Shown: positions 10,337 through 23,315 of the stretch, one piece after another | Numbering within the stretch: position 1 is the first letter of the stretch | Layout of the letters: every line of letters begins with the position of its first letter | Source: Sipunculus nudus | Lineage: Eukaryota > Annelida > Sipuncula > Golfingiida > Sipunculidae | Direction of reading: 5' to 3' | NCBI GenBank assembly: GCA_026874595.1 | Contig: CM049316.1 | Span: 76,702,676 to 76,766,675, forward strand | DNA: 64,000 nucleotides | Made by a program: the position numbers and the translations under genes | Notes under the pieces: generated by a model | The model's database searches: none | What the model was told of the DNA's origin: nothing | Seen by the model: only the letters and a program-made list of their open reading frames with translations

Positions 10337-11780
10337 GCCGAAAACTGGAATGTAATGGCCGTGTACATTGTCACATTGACATCACTGGACACCGCCGTTA
10401 ATATTTACACGAGGTTTTGATGGATTAACTAACACAATAGGGTTGGTGCACTTTTTTTCCAAGTGACACGGTACCTCTGAAAGGGGAGGCCCCGTCTCAA
10501 ATCGATCATTTTTAAATTCTTTTTTGTTACGTTTGTGAACATAAATTACTAAAAACAGGACAACGAGTCAGCACTGTTGAAAGTTCATAAAATAACATTA
10601 CTAAATGAGTGGGCAACCGCTGTCTATTAAATTATCGTGTACAGAAGCATTGCATTCAGCACGCCACCAAATCAGGCATTCTGATTAGACGGGGACCAAT
10701 AGGGCTTACTATAAGGCATGACGATAGCCAAGCACAACACTATCTTATCGACCTAGTCGGGTACAATCGTTTATGTTTACATGAGGCTATGATTGAAGAA
10801 CTAACACAAAACGGATGGTGTGGTTCATTTCCAAATGACACGGTACGTCTAAATAGTGAGGCGTTGTGGGAATTTGTGGCTAGTGCTACCACCCCGGCGT
10901 CTCTGTGGACTCTTCCACGTCACAAGGACAAATGTGCTGAGAACATAAAGTACTAAAACACGACGAATAAATCAGTACAGTGTAAAAAAATAATATAACT
11001 AATTGAGTAAGCAGCCCGCTGTCTATTTAATTATTGTTTAGAGACGCATTGCATTCAGTACGCTACCAAATCAATGCTCTTACTTAATTCTTTTTTGTTC
11101 TTTTGTCCTATCAACGGAGCAAAAGTATAAATCACCAATTTCGACAAAAAAGAAAGTGTTTTAACGTACGACTGAAACAACACGCATACTTCATCCACGA
11201 GGCTCCATATTGAAAATGTCTGAATGGAGTTAATTTATCAGCTCGCTTACTATTACTCTGAAGGAATCCTTAAGCTCGTCCGCTTAGGGCTCGAAACCAA
11301 TTTCACGGCAGAAATTTAAGACCAGACACCAAGCCAATTATTTTGTACCCGACAAACCCTGTCCCTTTAGGGTAAGAAAAATGAGAGTGAATAAACATCG
11401 TGTCACAAAGCAAGTGAGATTGAGTTTATTTGTCGAGATTTATCTCTGCTTATTTCTTTGAGTCATTAAAATGATTGAGTTACACGGCCTAGCCAGTTCA
11501 ATTATGTTATAAAAAATGTAACCTCTTTGAAAACCAAGACATTACTTTAATCAGGATGAGTTAAGAGAGCGAGCATTTGATGGAGTCTTTCTTTGTGACC
11601 TGACCTGATCTAAAACCAAACTCTACCATTAGCGGTCCTTTGAGCGCAGTTTCTGATTCAATTCTGGCACGACCTGCAACAACTTAATCAGCTGTGTTCT
11701 CTACAACCTTGCATAAATGACAGATTTGTGACTTAGATCTGAAGTTACGTGACTCGTGCATAATTAGCGGCATACTCCGA
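10337..11780. repeat. Segmental duplication, segment B2 (two nested copies)
   Basis: Counterpart of 4245-5470. The first part of the unit occurs twice in tandem here: 10337-10680 and 10664-11090 both carry the block from the TTAATATTTACA(C/T)GAGG-like region to TGTCTATTAAATTATCGTG. The remainder, to about 11780, aligns once. A 115-codon open frame at 10609-10956 lies within it and has no counterpart in the other copies, so it is treated as chance. Confidence 0.75.
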
Positions 11781-13552
11781 TGATTGAAAAATGTGCGGTT
11801 AATTAAACTGTAAACATAGTCGTTTATTCACGGGGAATGCAAAGTCCATAAGAAGCCGTGAGAGTGATTTTTCTTTGTTTTCTAAATCCTGCCATAGAGA
11901 GAGAGATTTCCAAGAGTCGCAAAGATCTGAGATTACTTCAATATCAGGTTAACCTCCCCCCCCCCCCAAGAGTCTGTAACTGATTTATGAGTATCCCCGG
12001 GGGTAATCTGAACCTAATTAAAGGTTACCCTCGAACTGATCATATTATTCCTTCCCTGATTTAACTAACTTTATATAATATATGGAATCAATCTTTGAAA
12101 AAAAAAAAATTGTCCCAAAATGGTATTCATATATTGTTCATTTATCTATATTGGGTAAAACACTTCACCAAAGCGCATGTCAAATAACATGCAAACATAA
12201 GAAATAGAAAGATTAAAGTAATATTCGGGGGGGGGGGATATAATAAATTTAATGTGAATGAACAATAAACAGATGTTTTGAATGAGTTAACTGAAATAAC
12301 AGGTGATAAACTGAAATGGCTCTCAAGTTACACCTGGGCTTAATATGAAATCGATTTCAGACTTGAAATTAATTTCAGATTATCACTAATTTTTATAAAT
12401 TTTATTATTGTTTATCTGAGGCGGGGATAATTTAAAATCACTATTATTTACTACTCATAAGATTTTTACGGGGTGTTATTTGGCTCATATAATGACAGCT
12501 GAAGTGTAAGGTGTCATGAAATAATGATTTTATGATTAGAAAAAACATAGTTAACATAATATATCCATCAATAAATCTCTCTTTCCGTCTATCTCATTAC
12601 ATATATGTTACCTTATGGCAGCTATTTTTAAGAAGCAGTAGTGCTTTTATTAGACTGGCCCATTCGATGAAATGATTAAGGTATTTCCTCCCCTAAAAGA
12701 ACCATCTTTTGTGATAAGGGCTTTCACTGTGTTACCTCTGTCGGTATGCCTATATGGAATCATGTTTTATTTTACGCATTTTAGTAGCAAACGTAAATAC
12801 TAAATCCAAGGAAGAGCTTTGCTTTTATATCATGATGGGACTAATTTAATGACTGGTCCAAGGTATATTTTCAGGTTAGTCAGTGGACCCGTTGCTTTGT
12901 CTGGACTGGCTGTCGGCTGATATTTTGGTCAAGATGATTTATTTGGAATAAATTTTATGTAATACTGAGAGACAGAAAGAGACCTAGGGCAGATACGGTG
13001 ACAGTAGAAGATTCAGAGAGAGGCCGTGGACTGTTGGTGTGTCCAGCCTGCTGCTGCTAATGGGAAGTGTCTCAGCCACACAATGCTCTAATCCCATGTC
13101 GGTTTAGGACAAACAAGACAGTGGGATCTACGTCTGGTCACGCAGTCAACAGCCGAAGAGTGGCTGCCTAAATATATACCAGACCTGAAGCTTTATTGCT
13201 TTGTAAGAGAACCGTATGTGATGAAAGACTGTATATATATATATATATATACTTCCAGGTTCTACTTTATCCTGGTCTAATGGGCTTTACGACCTTCAGC
13301 TAGGAGACTTGCACCACTTGGTATGGGTATAGTATATTTGCCTTTTATATTGTATATTTGCCTTGTATATTGTGTATTTTCACAGTATATGTGTATTTTT
13401 ATCATATCATATGTATACTACTGATATGTTCACTGCTTCCAAGGCCCTATTAGAAATCATTTCAATATGCTGATTGAGCATCCTGGTTATATCTTTGTAT
13501 TATATTTACTATTTACTACATTATTTAACCTCTTTGCCCTGCCCTGTTATGT
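11781..13552. other. Unannotated stretch with a repeat piece
   Basis: Contains poly-C (about 11947) and poly-G (about 12227) runs and a TA tract (13232-13251). At 12655-12810 there is a diverged copy of 23316-23552 (ACTGGCCC...CGATGAAATG, then TTTTATTTTACGCATTTTAG). No exon recognised. Confidence 0.5.
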
Positions 13553-13810
13553 TCCAGTATCGCACGTGTGCCCCGACCAATCCTATTGTGCACCCGAGAA
13601 CAATAGGATCAGTGTCAGTCTTTTACATGCCCCCCCCCCCCCCGACCCGAATCGCACAAAGCATAATCTCGTAATCTCGTAAAGTCTCGGCTTTTCAAAC
13701 CACGACGTTAGCTTCATTCTAACCACATTCACCTGATGATCGGGTCGCATCCCGTGAAACAGTCTGTTGTGAATTAACAGTGTTGTTTTTCTTCAGAGTT
13801 ATATATATAT
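13553..13810 (+). mobile_element. Hammerhead-bearing element (copy 3)
   Basis: Homologous to the minus-strand arm at 6800-6640. It shares the upstream words AATAGGATCAGTGTCAGTCTTTT and CGGCTTTTCAAACCACG, the hammerhead, and the downstream AGTGTTGTTTTTCT running into a TA tract. An 8 bp inverted repeat (CCTATTGT/ACAATAGG) lies at 13582-13610 and a poly-C run interrupts the left part. This single-armed copy shows what one unit of the palindromic element looks like. Confidence 0.65.
13727..13774 (+). ncRNA. Type I hammerhead ribozyme (copy 3, plus)
   Basis: Stem I is 13727-13732 with 13769-13774; CTGATGA is 13733-13739; stem II is 13741-13744 with 13751-13754; GAA is 13756-13758; stem III is 13759-13761 with 13765-13767; predicted cleavage follows T13768. 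Only one loop base (stem III loop GTC instead of GAC) differs from the copies at 6.7 kb, so the folded core has been kept between copies. Confidence 0.75.
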
Positions 13811-16800
13811 TTATGTATATATATACATGTATATGGGATTAAGACATTTTATCAAAACAATTTCGTAAAGGAAAATATATATCAAAGACGCTTACATCTG
13901 CAATGTTGTCTATATTTTGCTATTTATTTGATTTATTTGCGATATATTTGCGATATATTCATTTGGAAATGAGATTAAAAAATGATAAAAAATAGGAATG
14001 TATTGTCACACCTTGTACTGTCTTGACTTACGTCTAAGTGCAAGCATTTTTAAAGTCTCAGGAAAGACGGAAGTGTGGAAAATAATTCCATCAGAATATA
14101 TTTTATATATACAGGCACACAGTAATATGTCTGTTTGTGAAATTGAGAGTCTACAAGGAATGCGCCACACACAGAAACCTCTGGCATTTGTCGCCAATGT
14201 TAATTAATACCCTTCCTCTTAAGTATATTACGATTGAGATAATCTGTAGAGCTATATATAACCCAGCATGGTCGTAGTACGTGTATGGGTAAGTGTAGAT
14301 TTCAGGGGATGCAGGTGATTATCGGTAATGCTTCAGTGTGTTTTGCTCAGATTTATAATTCGTCCTAGACAGTTACATCTGGTCTTTGAGTATATCACCT
14401 TTCAGGTAATGTACATGACAATGGACTGCACCTGACAGAGTGCATAACTCGAGCTGGAATTAAGTGTGAGACAAATGACAGTCAATATCTTTCACGACGT
14501 GCCTTGCATTATACCCTGACACTATACCATGCTTCGGGCGTCTGCAGTTATGACATTATTTCCTTTTGGTCGCCTAGTGACCATTGGATCGAACAACTCA
14601 TCTTCTTCTCTTGACTGGCTCTAGACTGGTTCCAATCTCATGTTCCGGTCGATGACGGGGTGTTGGAAGCGTGTATCGTAGTAAGTGTTGTCATCAGCGC
14701 TAAAATTGGCGGGAAAATAAAAAAAAAACACATAAGGTTTGGGAAACAAATCTAACGGGCAATTGTCATTTATTGTTATAAAATGGCTAATGGTTGCTTG
14801 TCGTTGCTTCTCTGAGCGTTCAGGCCTAGGTACCAGTCTACATGCACTTACCTTGGGTTAAAATAAGAATGTTCTTAATGACATTTTAGGAATAGTTCAT
14901 CTTCCTAGAACATAAAGCGTTTCTGTTATTATTTTATTTAACATAATTCTGTTAGACTTACATGCCAACATTGCCATGGACTGAATCTTACAAGTAATGC
15001 ACAGTGAGAGGTCATAATTTAAAATCCAGTTGAAGTCCCCTGATCCTCCTGGATTTCTTCTTTACTGTCCCAAAATCTGCCGGGAACGCCCATTGTTATC
15101 CGGGCTAAAGCCAAACAAGTTAAATGGATATACTCCTAAAATCTTTTACCGGATCTGTTATACGAATCCGACAGCTTATGTTTTTTCTTGGTTGGTTATG
15201 TTGTTGTCGGATTGTCTGTTAGAACTTGTACACAAAACTTCATAAAAGGTTTTGTAATAATGAATTTTTGTAAAGGGTTTTGGTACACGCAAGGAATCAG
15301 CCATTACATTAGGGATATGAAGATGATATGGATCTTTTTTTTTATTTTTTTTAATTAAAATTATTTTTATACCTCTGTGAGACAGGGCTTTTTCTTTACC
15401 CCCGCCTAAAGTAAGGTCCATCATTTTTGACCGTCTTTTTGAACCGTCTGTGTGAACACTGTGAAGCACAAAGTTTGACAACCTTGAGGTTGATATATGA
15501 CGAAACAGACTACAATAAAACCAATTAAAAACCTAAATAATTATATTTTAATGCGGTGTCTTAATGTATTAAAAGATTATTTTAATTCACACAGGAAAAA
15601 GAATAAAACATTTCTAGGCGTGCGTTTAGCCCGATCAGTACCATTTTGGCCACTTTATAGGTACACTTTCATAGTAATCTGTTTTTTAGGACACACTTCC
15701 CTGAAGAACCAAACCACCTTACGCTATACTAACACGAATTTTCATTCTTCCGTGGAGAATTAATAAAAAATGAACTAGTTGTGGAAGTCGTTGTCTACAG
15801 CATCATTCCACAGTTGTAAGAGTCCACATGGACTGTTGTTGTCAGACCGGTGTACCCTTCACTGTCACAGCCCTCCTGGTGGGACCGAGGTCTTAATCTA
15901 GATTTTTATGTAATACAAAACACGTAGGATAAGAAGATAATAAAGTTTTCCCTGGTGGTATTAAAGCAGCACCGAGGGCGCCATATTTCACATGTGCAGA
16001 CGACCGAACCCTGAAAACGAGGCTCCATACCTGTGGGACAGGACTGCAAAGATCTCTGAGCACTTACGAAGGCAATATAGGTAATAGGTAGGACCAGGGC
16101 ATGTTGAGCTGGAAGCTGATAGCAGTCGAAAAACTGAAAGACTCTTTCTGTATAAAGCAATTTAGTGGCATTAAGTTCAATTCACTAATGTTGCGATGTT
16201 TGAATATTGGTTTTCCCAATTATCTTTTATATACAAGTTTGAAGACTATGGGTAGATTTCCTATTATCTGTCTAATTGTTGTCTTATATTTCATGTTATT
16301 GTTACAATGAAAATGTTCAGAACTTATATAAGGCTTCTTGTAACAAAATGTACTAAAACGCTCTATTTTTAGTGGTGAAATGTCACAATATTTAGATAAA
16401 ATGGTGGAACGTTATAGCTGAGATTGAAATATGATTATTTGTTGGGAAAATCAGATAATATCAAATAACATATTCGTTCACGATTTTTTATAATTAAATG
16501 AATGTGTATACACAAATGCCATATTGATATAAGCAGGGTCACCGAATTATGATTGCTCATACAGAGTCATTATGTTTTATAAATTCAATTATTTCGACTC
16601 TGATGATAAAAAGAACTAAATACAAAATACATTGAATCAAAATTAATCTAATATTTTATTCAAAAGTAAATTTTCTTTGTTGATCTACGTTAAAGAAATT
16701 TTAATATGAGCTTGACAATTAATTCCTTTTTATGAAAACCACAATGCCATGTATTATTTTTCCCCGAGCTGATTCCTTATTGCGTTGGCTGTCGTTTTCT

Positions 16801-17199
16801 ATTGATTACGTTCAACAACAGATTTTCCATGGGATCTGTTTGTAAATGATTACATGGCAGCCTTATGTCCCATTCAACAGACACTGCAAACTACGAACCA
16901 TTGTCTCGCAGCATTTTGTAAACAAAATCACAAAAGTTAATCTGTTTAACAAGCTGTAAGCGCTGGAGGTTCAAAAGGACAATTTCTCTATCGATAGAAA
17001 CAGTTATAAATAACAACTCACAGCGGTTTACTTATGGGTTTGAGTCCACTATTGATAGCCTTATTATTTCAAAACCTAATTAAAATTATAACAAATCATG
17101 TTCTAATGAGATAAAACTCATGGGTTTCTACACAAAGGACTGAAATTACTTTTTTTTCCATTTTGTTCAAATATTTATAGTGATTCCTTTAAATACAAG
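13811..17199. other. Unannotated AT-rich stretch
   Basis: No splice-supported exon, transposon end or RNA gene recognised. Short open frames (for example 15176-15481 minus and 15497-15763 plus) have no domain features and biased AT-rich composition. Confidence 0.5.
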
Positions 17200-18176
17200 A
17201 ATTCTAAACTATTTTTGTTAAGGCTAATTACATGTTGTAGGAAATCCAGTGACGCAAGATTCTCAAAGATCTATCAAAAACAACATTTGTGGTTCTCAAG
17301 CACCTGCTGTCTCATCTGCATTCAAACTCATGACCATGCTAGTGTGTGTGATACTCGCAGGGAATCCTTTTTAGTGATATTGTAAAGTTACATACCCGAT
17401 CGCTATTATTAACGTGTCGGTAAATTGCTTTACCAGTCCCTCCAGAATGGAACTTTTCCTCCCTACAGCTATTTTTACAGTAACAGAATTTGAAACCTTC
17501 TTGCCCTGTACTATATAAGAGGCGGATAATTGATTTCCGTTATGCACGCAGGATCTGTTATAAAACGAATAGCTCCTGTTTCTTACCATTTCGACCGTTA
17601 ATTGAAGGTAATAATTTGTAGCCCAAGTGAGGCTTTCCTAGCAATTGTAAAGAATCGTGCTGTGCACGCCAGTTTTTGACTCAATAAATCTCTATTTCAA
17701 GTCCCCTGACAGTTTTCTCTAAAAGCTGGTACTATGTAGGAGGCATTTAAACATATGGTGTAGAGTTTTCTATCCATTTATACTAATTGTCTTCAGTTTC
17801 AATATGTACTTCCTCCACACAATGCCCTCATGAAGATTCAGTTTACCATGTTTCCGTGGGAATCAGATAGTATCGCGTTGAAAGGGGACACAAAAAAAAT
17901 CTGTGTTCTATACGAGACACCGTACGCCTCAAATGAACACGGGCTCATTATCATAAATAAACGATCAAAATTCCAAAGTAACTTGATTTACATATACAAG
18001 CTTTATACTTTATTACACAGCTTGATGACAGCACGGTATGGTAACGAGTTTAAAATACAGATGAGACAACAGGTAGTCGAGAACCACAAATGTTGTTATT
18101 GTTAGATCTTGGAGAATCTTGTGTCATTGGATTTCCTACATCATGTAATTATCCTTAACAAAAATAGTTTAGAATC
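17200..18176. repeat. Large inverted repeat, arms about 145 bp
   Basis: 17200-17345 is repeated as its reverse complement at 18028-18176. Shared words include TCTAAACTATTTTTGTTAAG, GTAGGAAATCCA, AACATTTGTGGTTCTC and TGTCTCATCTG. By eye the arms are roughly 85% alike, with about 680 bp between them. The structure could be a DNA element with long inverted ends or an inverted duplication. Confidence 0.7.
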
Positions 18177-19472
18177 CCCTTCCATGCTGGCCCACACAAA
18201 ATTGATATGAAAATACCAGTCATTTTAACTCTAATTTCCATTACACTACACTTTAATATCCAGGTACCAAATTTGTCCTTTTGTTTTAGTCTTAAAATGA
18301 TACAAGTATTTATATATATAAAACTGATTCCAAACACTAACTTACCGTACTCAAAGCCCAACTGCCGTTATTTTGTGCAGCTCATTTTCTTGTTATGCGC
18401 TCCTCTTTTTATTATATTCCACCTACGATTGTATCGCGGAGTAATCCTCGAGCTTTCATTATGTCGTGCCAAATAATCGATTACATCGATAATTGGTCAT
18501 TTTTTATTGAAAGTCGATTAAGTGATTTTCAATATTGTATGATCAATCATCGCCGATTATTTAGCCAGATGCTAGACATATTAAATGCAAAAATCTCTCA
18601 AGTCTTTCGGGAAAATAGGAAAGTCGGAAGACGACAACGACAACGTTTGATGAGTCAGAGTGTGACCAAATCGATAATAATAATATGCCGTGTGCTATAG
18701 GAAGACTGGACCTAAACTAGAGACAGCTACACACCTATAAAAACCATGGATCCGCCCTATAGACATATATGGATCCGTAGCTCTCTCAGGTGCACCTAAG
18801 ACACACTTATATCAACTAGAAGTCCAAAAAAAATAAAGCCCTTCAGCAGTCTTAAGAGTTAGTAGGTTCTGTTACACATCAGAACTAAGATCACAAACAC
18901 ACTCGACTGGTAAAGATTACATAATAGAACAATATGTCAACACTTACAACATGATAAAACATATAAACTCAATACAATTTGTTTCTCCTCTTATCTAGAC
19001 ATAATCCTACCACATCCTATGTAGAAAGAGACTAACCTCACATCCACTAACCAAGGAGCCTTGTCAAGTCAGCCTGATCTTACCTTGCACCCAGTTTAAT
19101 ATTTACAGACCTTAGCTTTTCATCTCTTCCTCTCTGAATTTCTCCTAACTTTTGGGTCTAATAGTAAATAGATAATAATTAAACATTCACTTTATATAAT
19201 CTTTGTCGTTGCTGAAGGAGCGCCTAGGACGGGAGTCCCTGTCTTCTCAACTACTGCGCTCGAGCGCCATCTTTCCCTTCTATAAAAAAAACATGATCTA
19301 TCAAGTTTAATCATGACTTACGATGATTATTACTGTAGTCTGTGTCACCGGGAGGCTATGGGATTACGAAATATATTGTGTCAGCGCTGTCAGAACGGCG
19401 ATGGGTTTTTCTGATGTTGAAATTGTGCAAGTAGATGGAATAAACAATTGATACTCGATTACCGGTTGCGTT
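18177..19472. other. Unannotated stretch
   Basis: A 70 bp block at 18218-18290 (CATTACACTACACTTTAATA, TCCAGGTACC) recurs at 20700-20775. The rest is unrecognised; there is no supported exon. Confidence 0.5.
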
Positions 19473-20831
19473 CAGGGGCGTATCCAGGGGGGAAACATTC
19501 CAGATACTAAAATCTACTAGAAAAACCAAAACTTAAAGAAGACATGAAAAAGCTAGAATACGGGAAGTCGACAAGCGACTACGTGTATCTGTCGAAATCA
19601 GAGTGGGGCGGCTGAAGTGAGGCATGGATTGAGTGGCAAGGGGAAATAAAGAGAGGTGTGTTGCATATTAGCATGGATGTCTGCAGCCAAAATGTGTATG
19701 TAAGTGGCGCCACCTGCCACCAAATCCAGAAAGTTTTATACAAGTTTTATACAATTGCAAATTTTTAGGCTGATAAGTCAAACCAGTCCTGAGATATAAG
19801 CCTGGATTTCTGCGGCCTGAACGTGAAAGTAGGTGGCGCTACCTGCCACAAAATCGAGAAAGCTATTCAAGATGTATATACATGCAAAATTTAAGGCAGA
19901 TATTAAAGTGAAACCACTGCTGTGATATGAGCAATTTTATCCCACGGCAGACAAACAGACGGATGCTATGATGGCTATCCAAGATGTTTATATCTGCAAA
20001 ATTTTAGGCAGATACATCAAACCACCGCCGAGATATGAGTGATTTTATCCAACGGCAGACAAATAGATGGACGCTGTGCAAAAAATGGTTGCAGGTGGCG
20101 CCACAAGTTTTGCTTATGGTAAGGACCTATGTCAGATCTATACACATGCAAAATTTCGGGAGGATACGTCAAACCAGTCCTGAAATATAGGCCTGGATGT
20201 ATGCAGTCTGAATGTGAATGTAGGTGGCGCCACCTGTCATAAAATCAAGAAATCTATCCAGGAAGAATTCACATGCAAAATTTCAGGTGGATAAGTCCAT
20301 TCACTGCAGAGATATGAGTGATTTTATCCCAAGGCAGATGAACAGACGGACGCTGTGCAAAAATGGTTGCAGGTGACGCCACCATTTTTCATGTATGTTA
20401 TAAAGCTACCCAAGAGCTACATTTGTGCGAATTTTTTTTTCCTGATTGGTCAAACGAGTCCGAAGATCTGTAGGTTAATGTATCAAAACAGACGCACTGG
20501 AAAGAGGAAAGGTCAGAGGTCAACGCAAAATATTTTGGCACCAGTTCACATGTGACCCGATCATCGTGTAAAGTTTCGGAAAAATCTGTCCAGTGGTCTC
20601 AGAGTTCTATTCCGGAAACGAACGCGGCGGCGGCGGAACCCGGTCAAAAACATAGTATCCCTAAAACTTTGTTTTGGCGGATAAAATGAAATATTTCAAC
20701 TCCATTTTTAAGTCATTTTAACTCCAATTTTCATTACACTACACTTTCATATCCAGGTGACAAGCTTTCCCTCTTGTTTTGGTCACCATCCCCCCCCCCT
20801 CCTTCTTATGTAAATCCAGAATACGCCCCTG
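19473..20831. mobile_element. DNA element with CAGGGGCGTAT ends and 5 bp target duplication
   Basis: The left end reads CAGGGGCGTATCCAGG and the right end, reverse complemented, reads CAGGGGCGTATTCTGG. The element is flanked by GCGTT on both sides (19468-19472 and 20832-20836), a visible target site duplication. The interior has no transposase but holds diverged tandem blocks, so it is a 1.36 kb non-autonomous element. Confidence 0.75.
19680..20400. repeat. Internal diverged tandem blocks
   Basis: Blocks repeat the words GTAGGTGGCGCCACCTG (about 19703, 19832, 20221; related at 20093 and 20373), CATGCAAAATTT, and GAGATATGAGTGATTTTATC followed by CAGAC(A)AA-like runs. Period is irregular, about 130-250 bp. 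GGCGCC in the unit is palindromic. They lie inside the element at 19473-20831. Confidence 0.65.
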
Positions 20832-21011
20832 GCGTTTGTCTACAATTCATCATATATGGGTAAAATAAATTATTCCAAACACTTACTTTGATCCTGTTAA
20901 GTATACAACCAGACCTTTGTACTGTGTGCCCAAAGTTCTATGTGATTTATATAAAAATTAAGTGCCGTCTGCTTTTCACATTGCAGTGGTGCGGACCATA
21001 TATATTTAATG

Positions 21012-21276
21012 CAGTGGCGTCAATTTAACTTCCAGGGTAGGGGTGATGACTTGCAGACAAACATAAACACATATATACGTATATACACACATATATATAC
21101 TTTTTTAGCGTCTGTATGACACATTTCTATCACTCTAATAATAAATATAGTACATTTGAATAGATAACATTTTTCACTGAATAGTGAGAGGGTGATGATT
21201 AAATTGACCATCCTACCTTGCCAAAATAGTGGGGCGGATATATAGCCCACCCCACCCCCTTATATTGACGCCCCTG
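21012..21276. mobile_element. 265 bp MITE with 8 bp target duplication
   Basis: The left end is CAGTGGCGTCAATTTAA; the right end, reverse complemented, is CAGGGGCGTCAATATAA. Flanks ATTTAATG (21004-21011) and TTTTAATG (21277-21284) agree at 7 of 8 positions, a size typical of hAT insertions. The interior has no coding capacity. Confidence 0.7.
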
Positions 21277-21284
21277 TTTTAATG

Positions 21285-23315
21285 ACGTTGACATCTCACA
21301 GTTGTGGCGAACACTGACAGCCCTTTGTAAAGATCATCAGGTTACCCCTGGTGCTGAAATAAAATGCTGTCATTTTGGTTTTAAATTGCATTAACTTAAG
21401 TTCTGTTGATTTCTTTCTTTGTGTGTCGTTCCCTTATAAAGGACCATTCATATCACGACTAATATATTTTAGCCCGGCATTATCAAGAAATCGTTAAGCC
21501 ACCATCTCGTTAGGGCCTACTATATCGTATCCGACAGACTGTCTCAAACAGTGGGCTTCATTTTTCCAGTCTTCTCGGTGAGAGCAGCCATATTAGAACT
21601 CTTTTTCTTAGGCTTTAAAGAAATACTTTGGGAATAGTTTTATGAAAAGTGACATGTTGGAAGACTTATACAACTCCTGTACTGATTCAATTTAAGTTTA
21701 TCAGAATGAAATTTGCAACCTTATATTTATTTATTTTTTTTTTATTCTGGTGCTTATTTTTCATGAAATTTCCTTCTTTCGTCGTATCGTCTTTACATAT
21801 GCCGTAGCTATCATTGAATATAAAAAGTTGTGCTGAAGTAATAACAAATGTAATAAATTATGTGTTCTTTGTAACATGATCTGGAGGCTGAATATTTCTA
21901 TCCGAAATCCAGAACAGATTTCTTTAATATTTCCCATTTCAGGATTTTATTTAATTTTACATCCTTTATAACTACTGCTCATGTTATGTCAGTTCCTAAT
22001 ACAGATAGCCTACAAGAGGAAGGCTAAAAATGAAGATTACAAGAGATATAGCTGAAAGAGAGTCACTTTTTTAGGGTCACTTAATCTTGGGGACTGGGTT
22101 TAACTTTGAAAGATCAAATGAACAGCTGGTCATACGAAAGGGACATTTAATCAAATCACTGCTGATATTTCGAAGCTATCCGTCCAGTCTTAATTCTTAC
22201 TGATTGTGCTCTACTAATTAACAATTAAAACCGCACAACATCAGACAGATTTAGATGAAGCCATTTTTTCTGAAACATGATGTACTCAAAAATCATGTGA
22301 GACAAAATTTCAGACAAAATTTAGGTAAATATAAAGTCCACTTCACTAACAGTAACTTTGAGACCAATAAAATTTTTGGCGTTCAAAGAAATCATGGAAA
22401 AGTATTTGAAATCTAAACGACAAACAGGTACAAAATTGTAATCAATTTATCAACTCATATCACATGTGTATGATATACAAGCTGTAATTCAAAATAGTGT
22501 ATTTCGTGCTAATGGACATCTAGTAGGGTGTGTGTGTGTGGGGGGGGGGGGGGGGGTTTATGGGACTCTGTCAACGAGTTGTGATAGAACGTTATAAAAT
22601 ATAATACCGTTTGAAATTATTCCTTAAGTTACACCACAGTTATGAGTAAACTATCTGTTGCTGTATTATTTGGCCTTCATATATATAATGTTTTCCTTTT
22701 TGTTTGCCTGTTCATGGATCAATAATTAGACCCCCCACTCCTAAAGGTTTCCTGGATCAAACCTTGATTATCAAAATTATCGACACAAAATTTTAAAAAT
22801 GTCTCAAGTAGTGTCATGTACAATATATTTATACTAAAATAACAGTAAACAGTCACTGCTTTACTTAAACCATGTCTATTGATTTGACCAAACTGCAAAA
22901 AAAAGCAGAAAGGAATGTTGGTGGTTGATACGACGCCATAGCATGCCAAGTTACGCAGAACTCGACATTAAACACAAATAGTCCATTGTTGGTGACATAT
23001 AAAAAGTAAAAACCCAACTGCCAGGGAAACACTTTAAACACCAATTTCTATAACGCCCGTAGAGAAGCCGGCGAGACAATGAAACGCAACATCGCTGTAA
23101 AATAAAAGAGATCCCTTGAAGGTTCAGACTAGGTGATGACATTTTTTATATAGACAGGATGGGGTCAGCCGGTCCACTTGGAATGTTGAAACTCACAGCG
23201 TCTGACAAATGTCTGTATTGCCTGCTCTGACCTCTTCAGTAAGATCAAAAGTCAACCTTCTACAACTATTCCTCAGGAGAAACTTGCTTCCTCTTCTGTC
23301 GGGCTCACGTAGACT
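21285..23315. other. Unannotated stretch
   Basis: A TG/G-rich run at 22529-22557. No exon or recognisable repeat otherwise. Confidence 0.5.

Noticed and set aside
10609-10956. 115-codon plus-strand frame
   Set aside because: Lies in a duplicated non-coding segment. The homologous copy at 4270-4560 does not preserve the frame, and no domain is recognisable.
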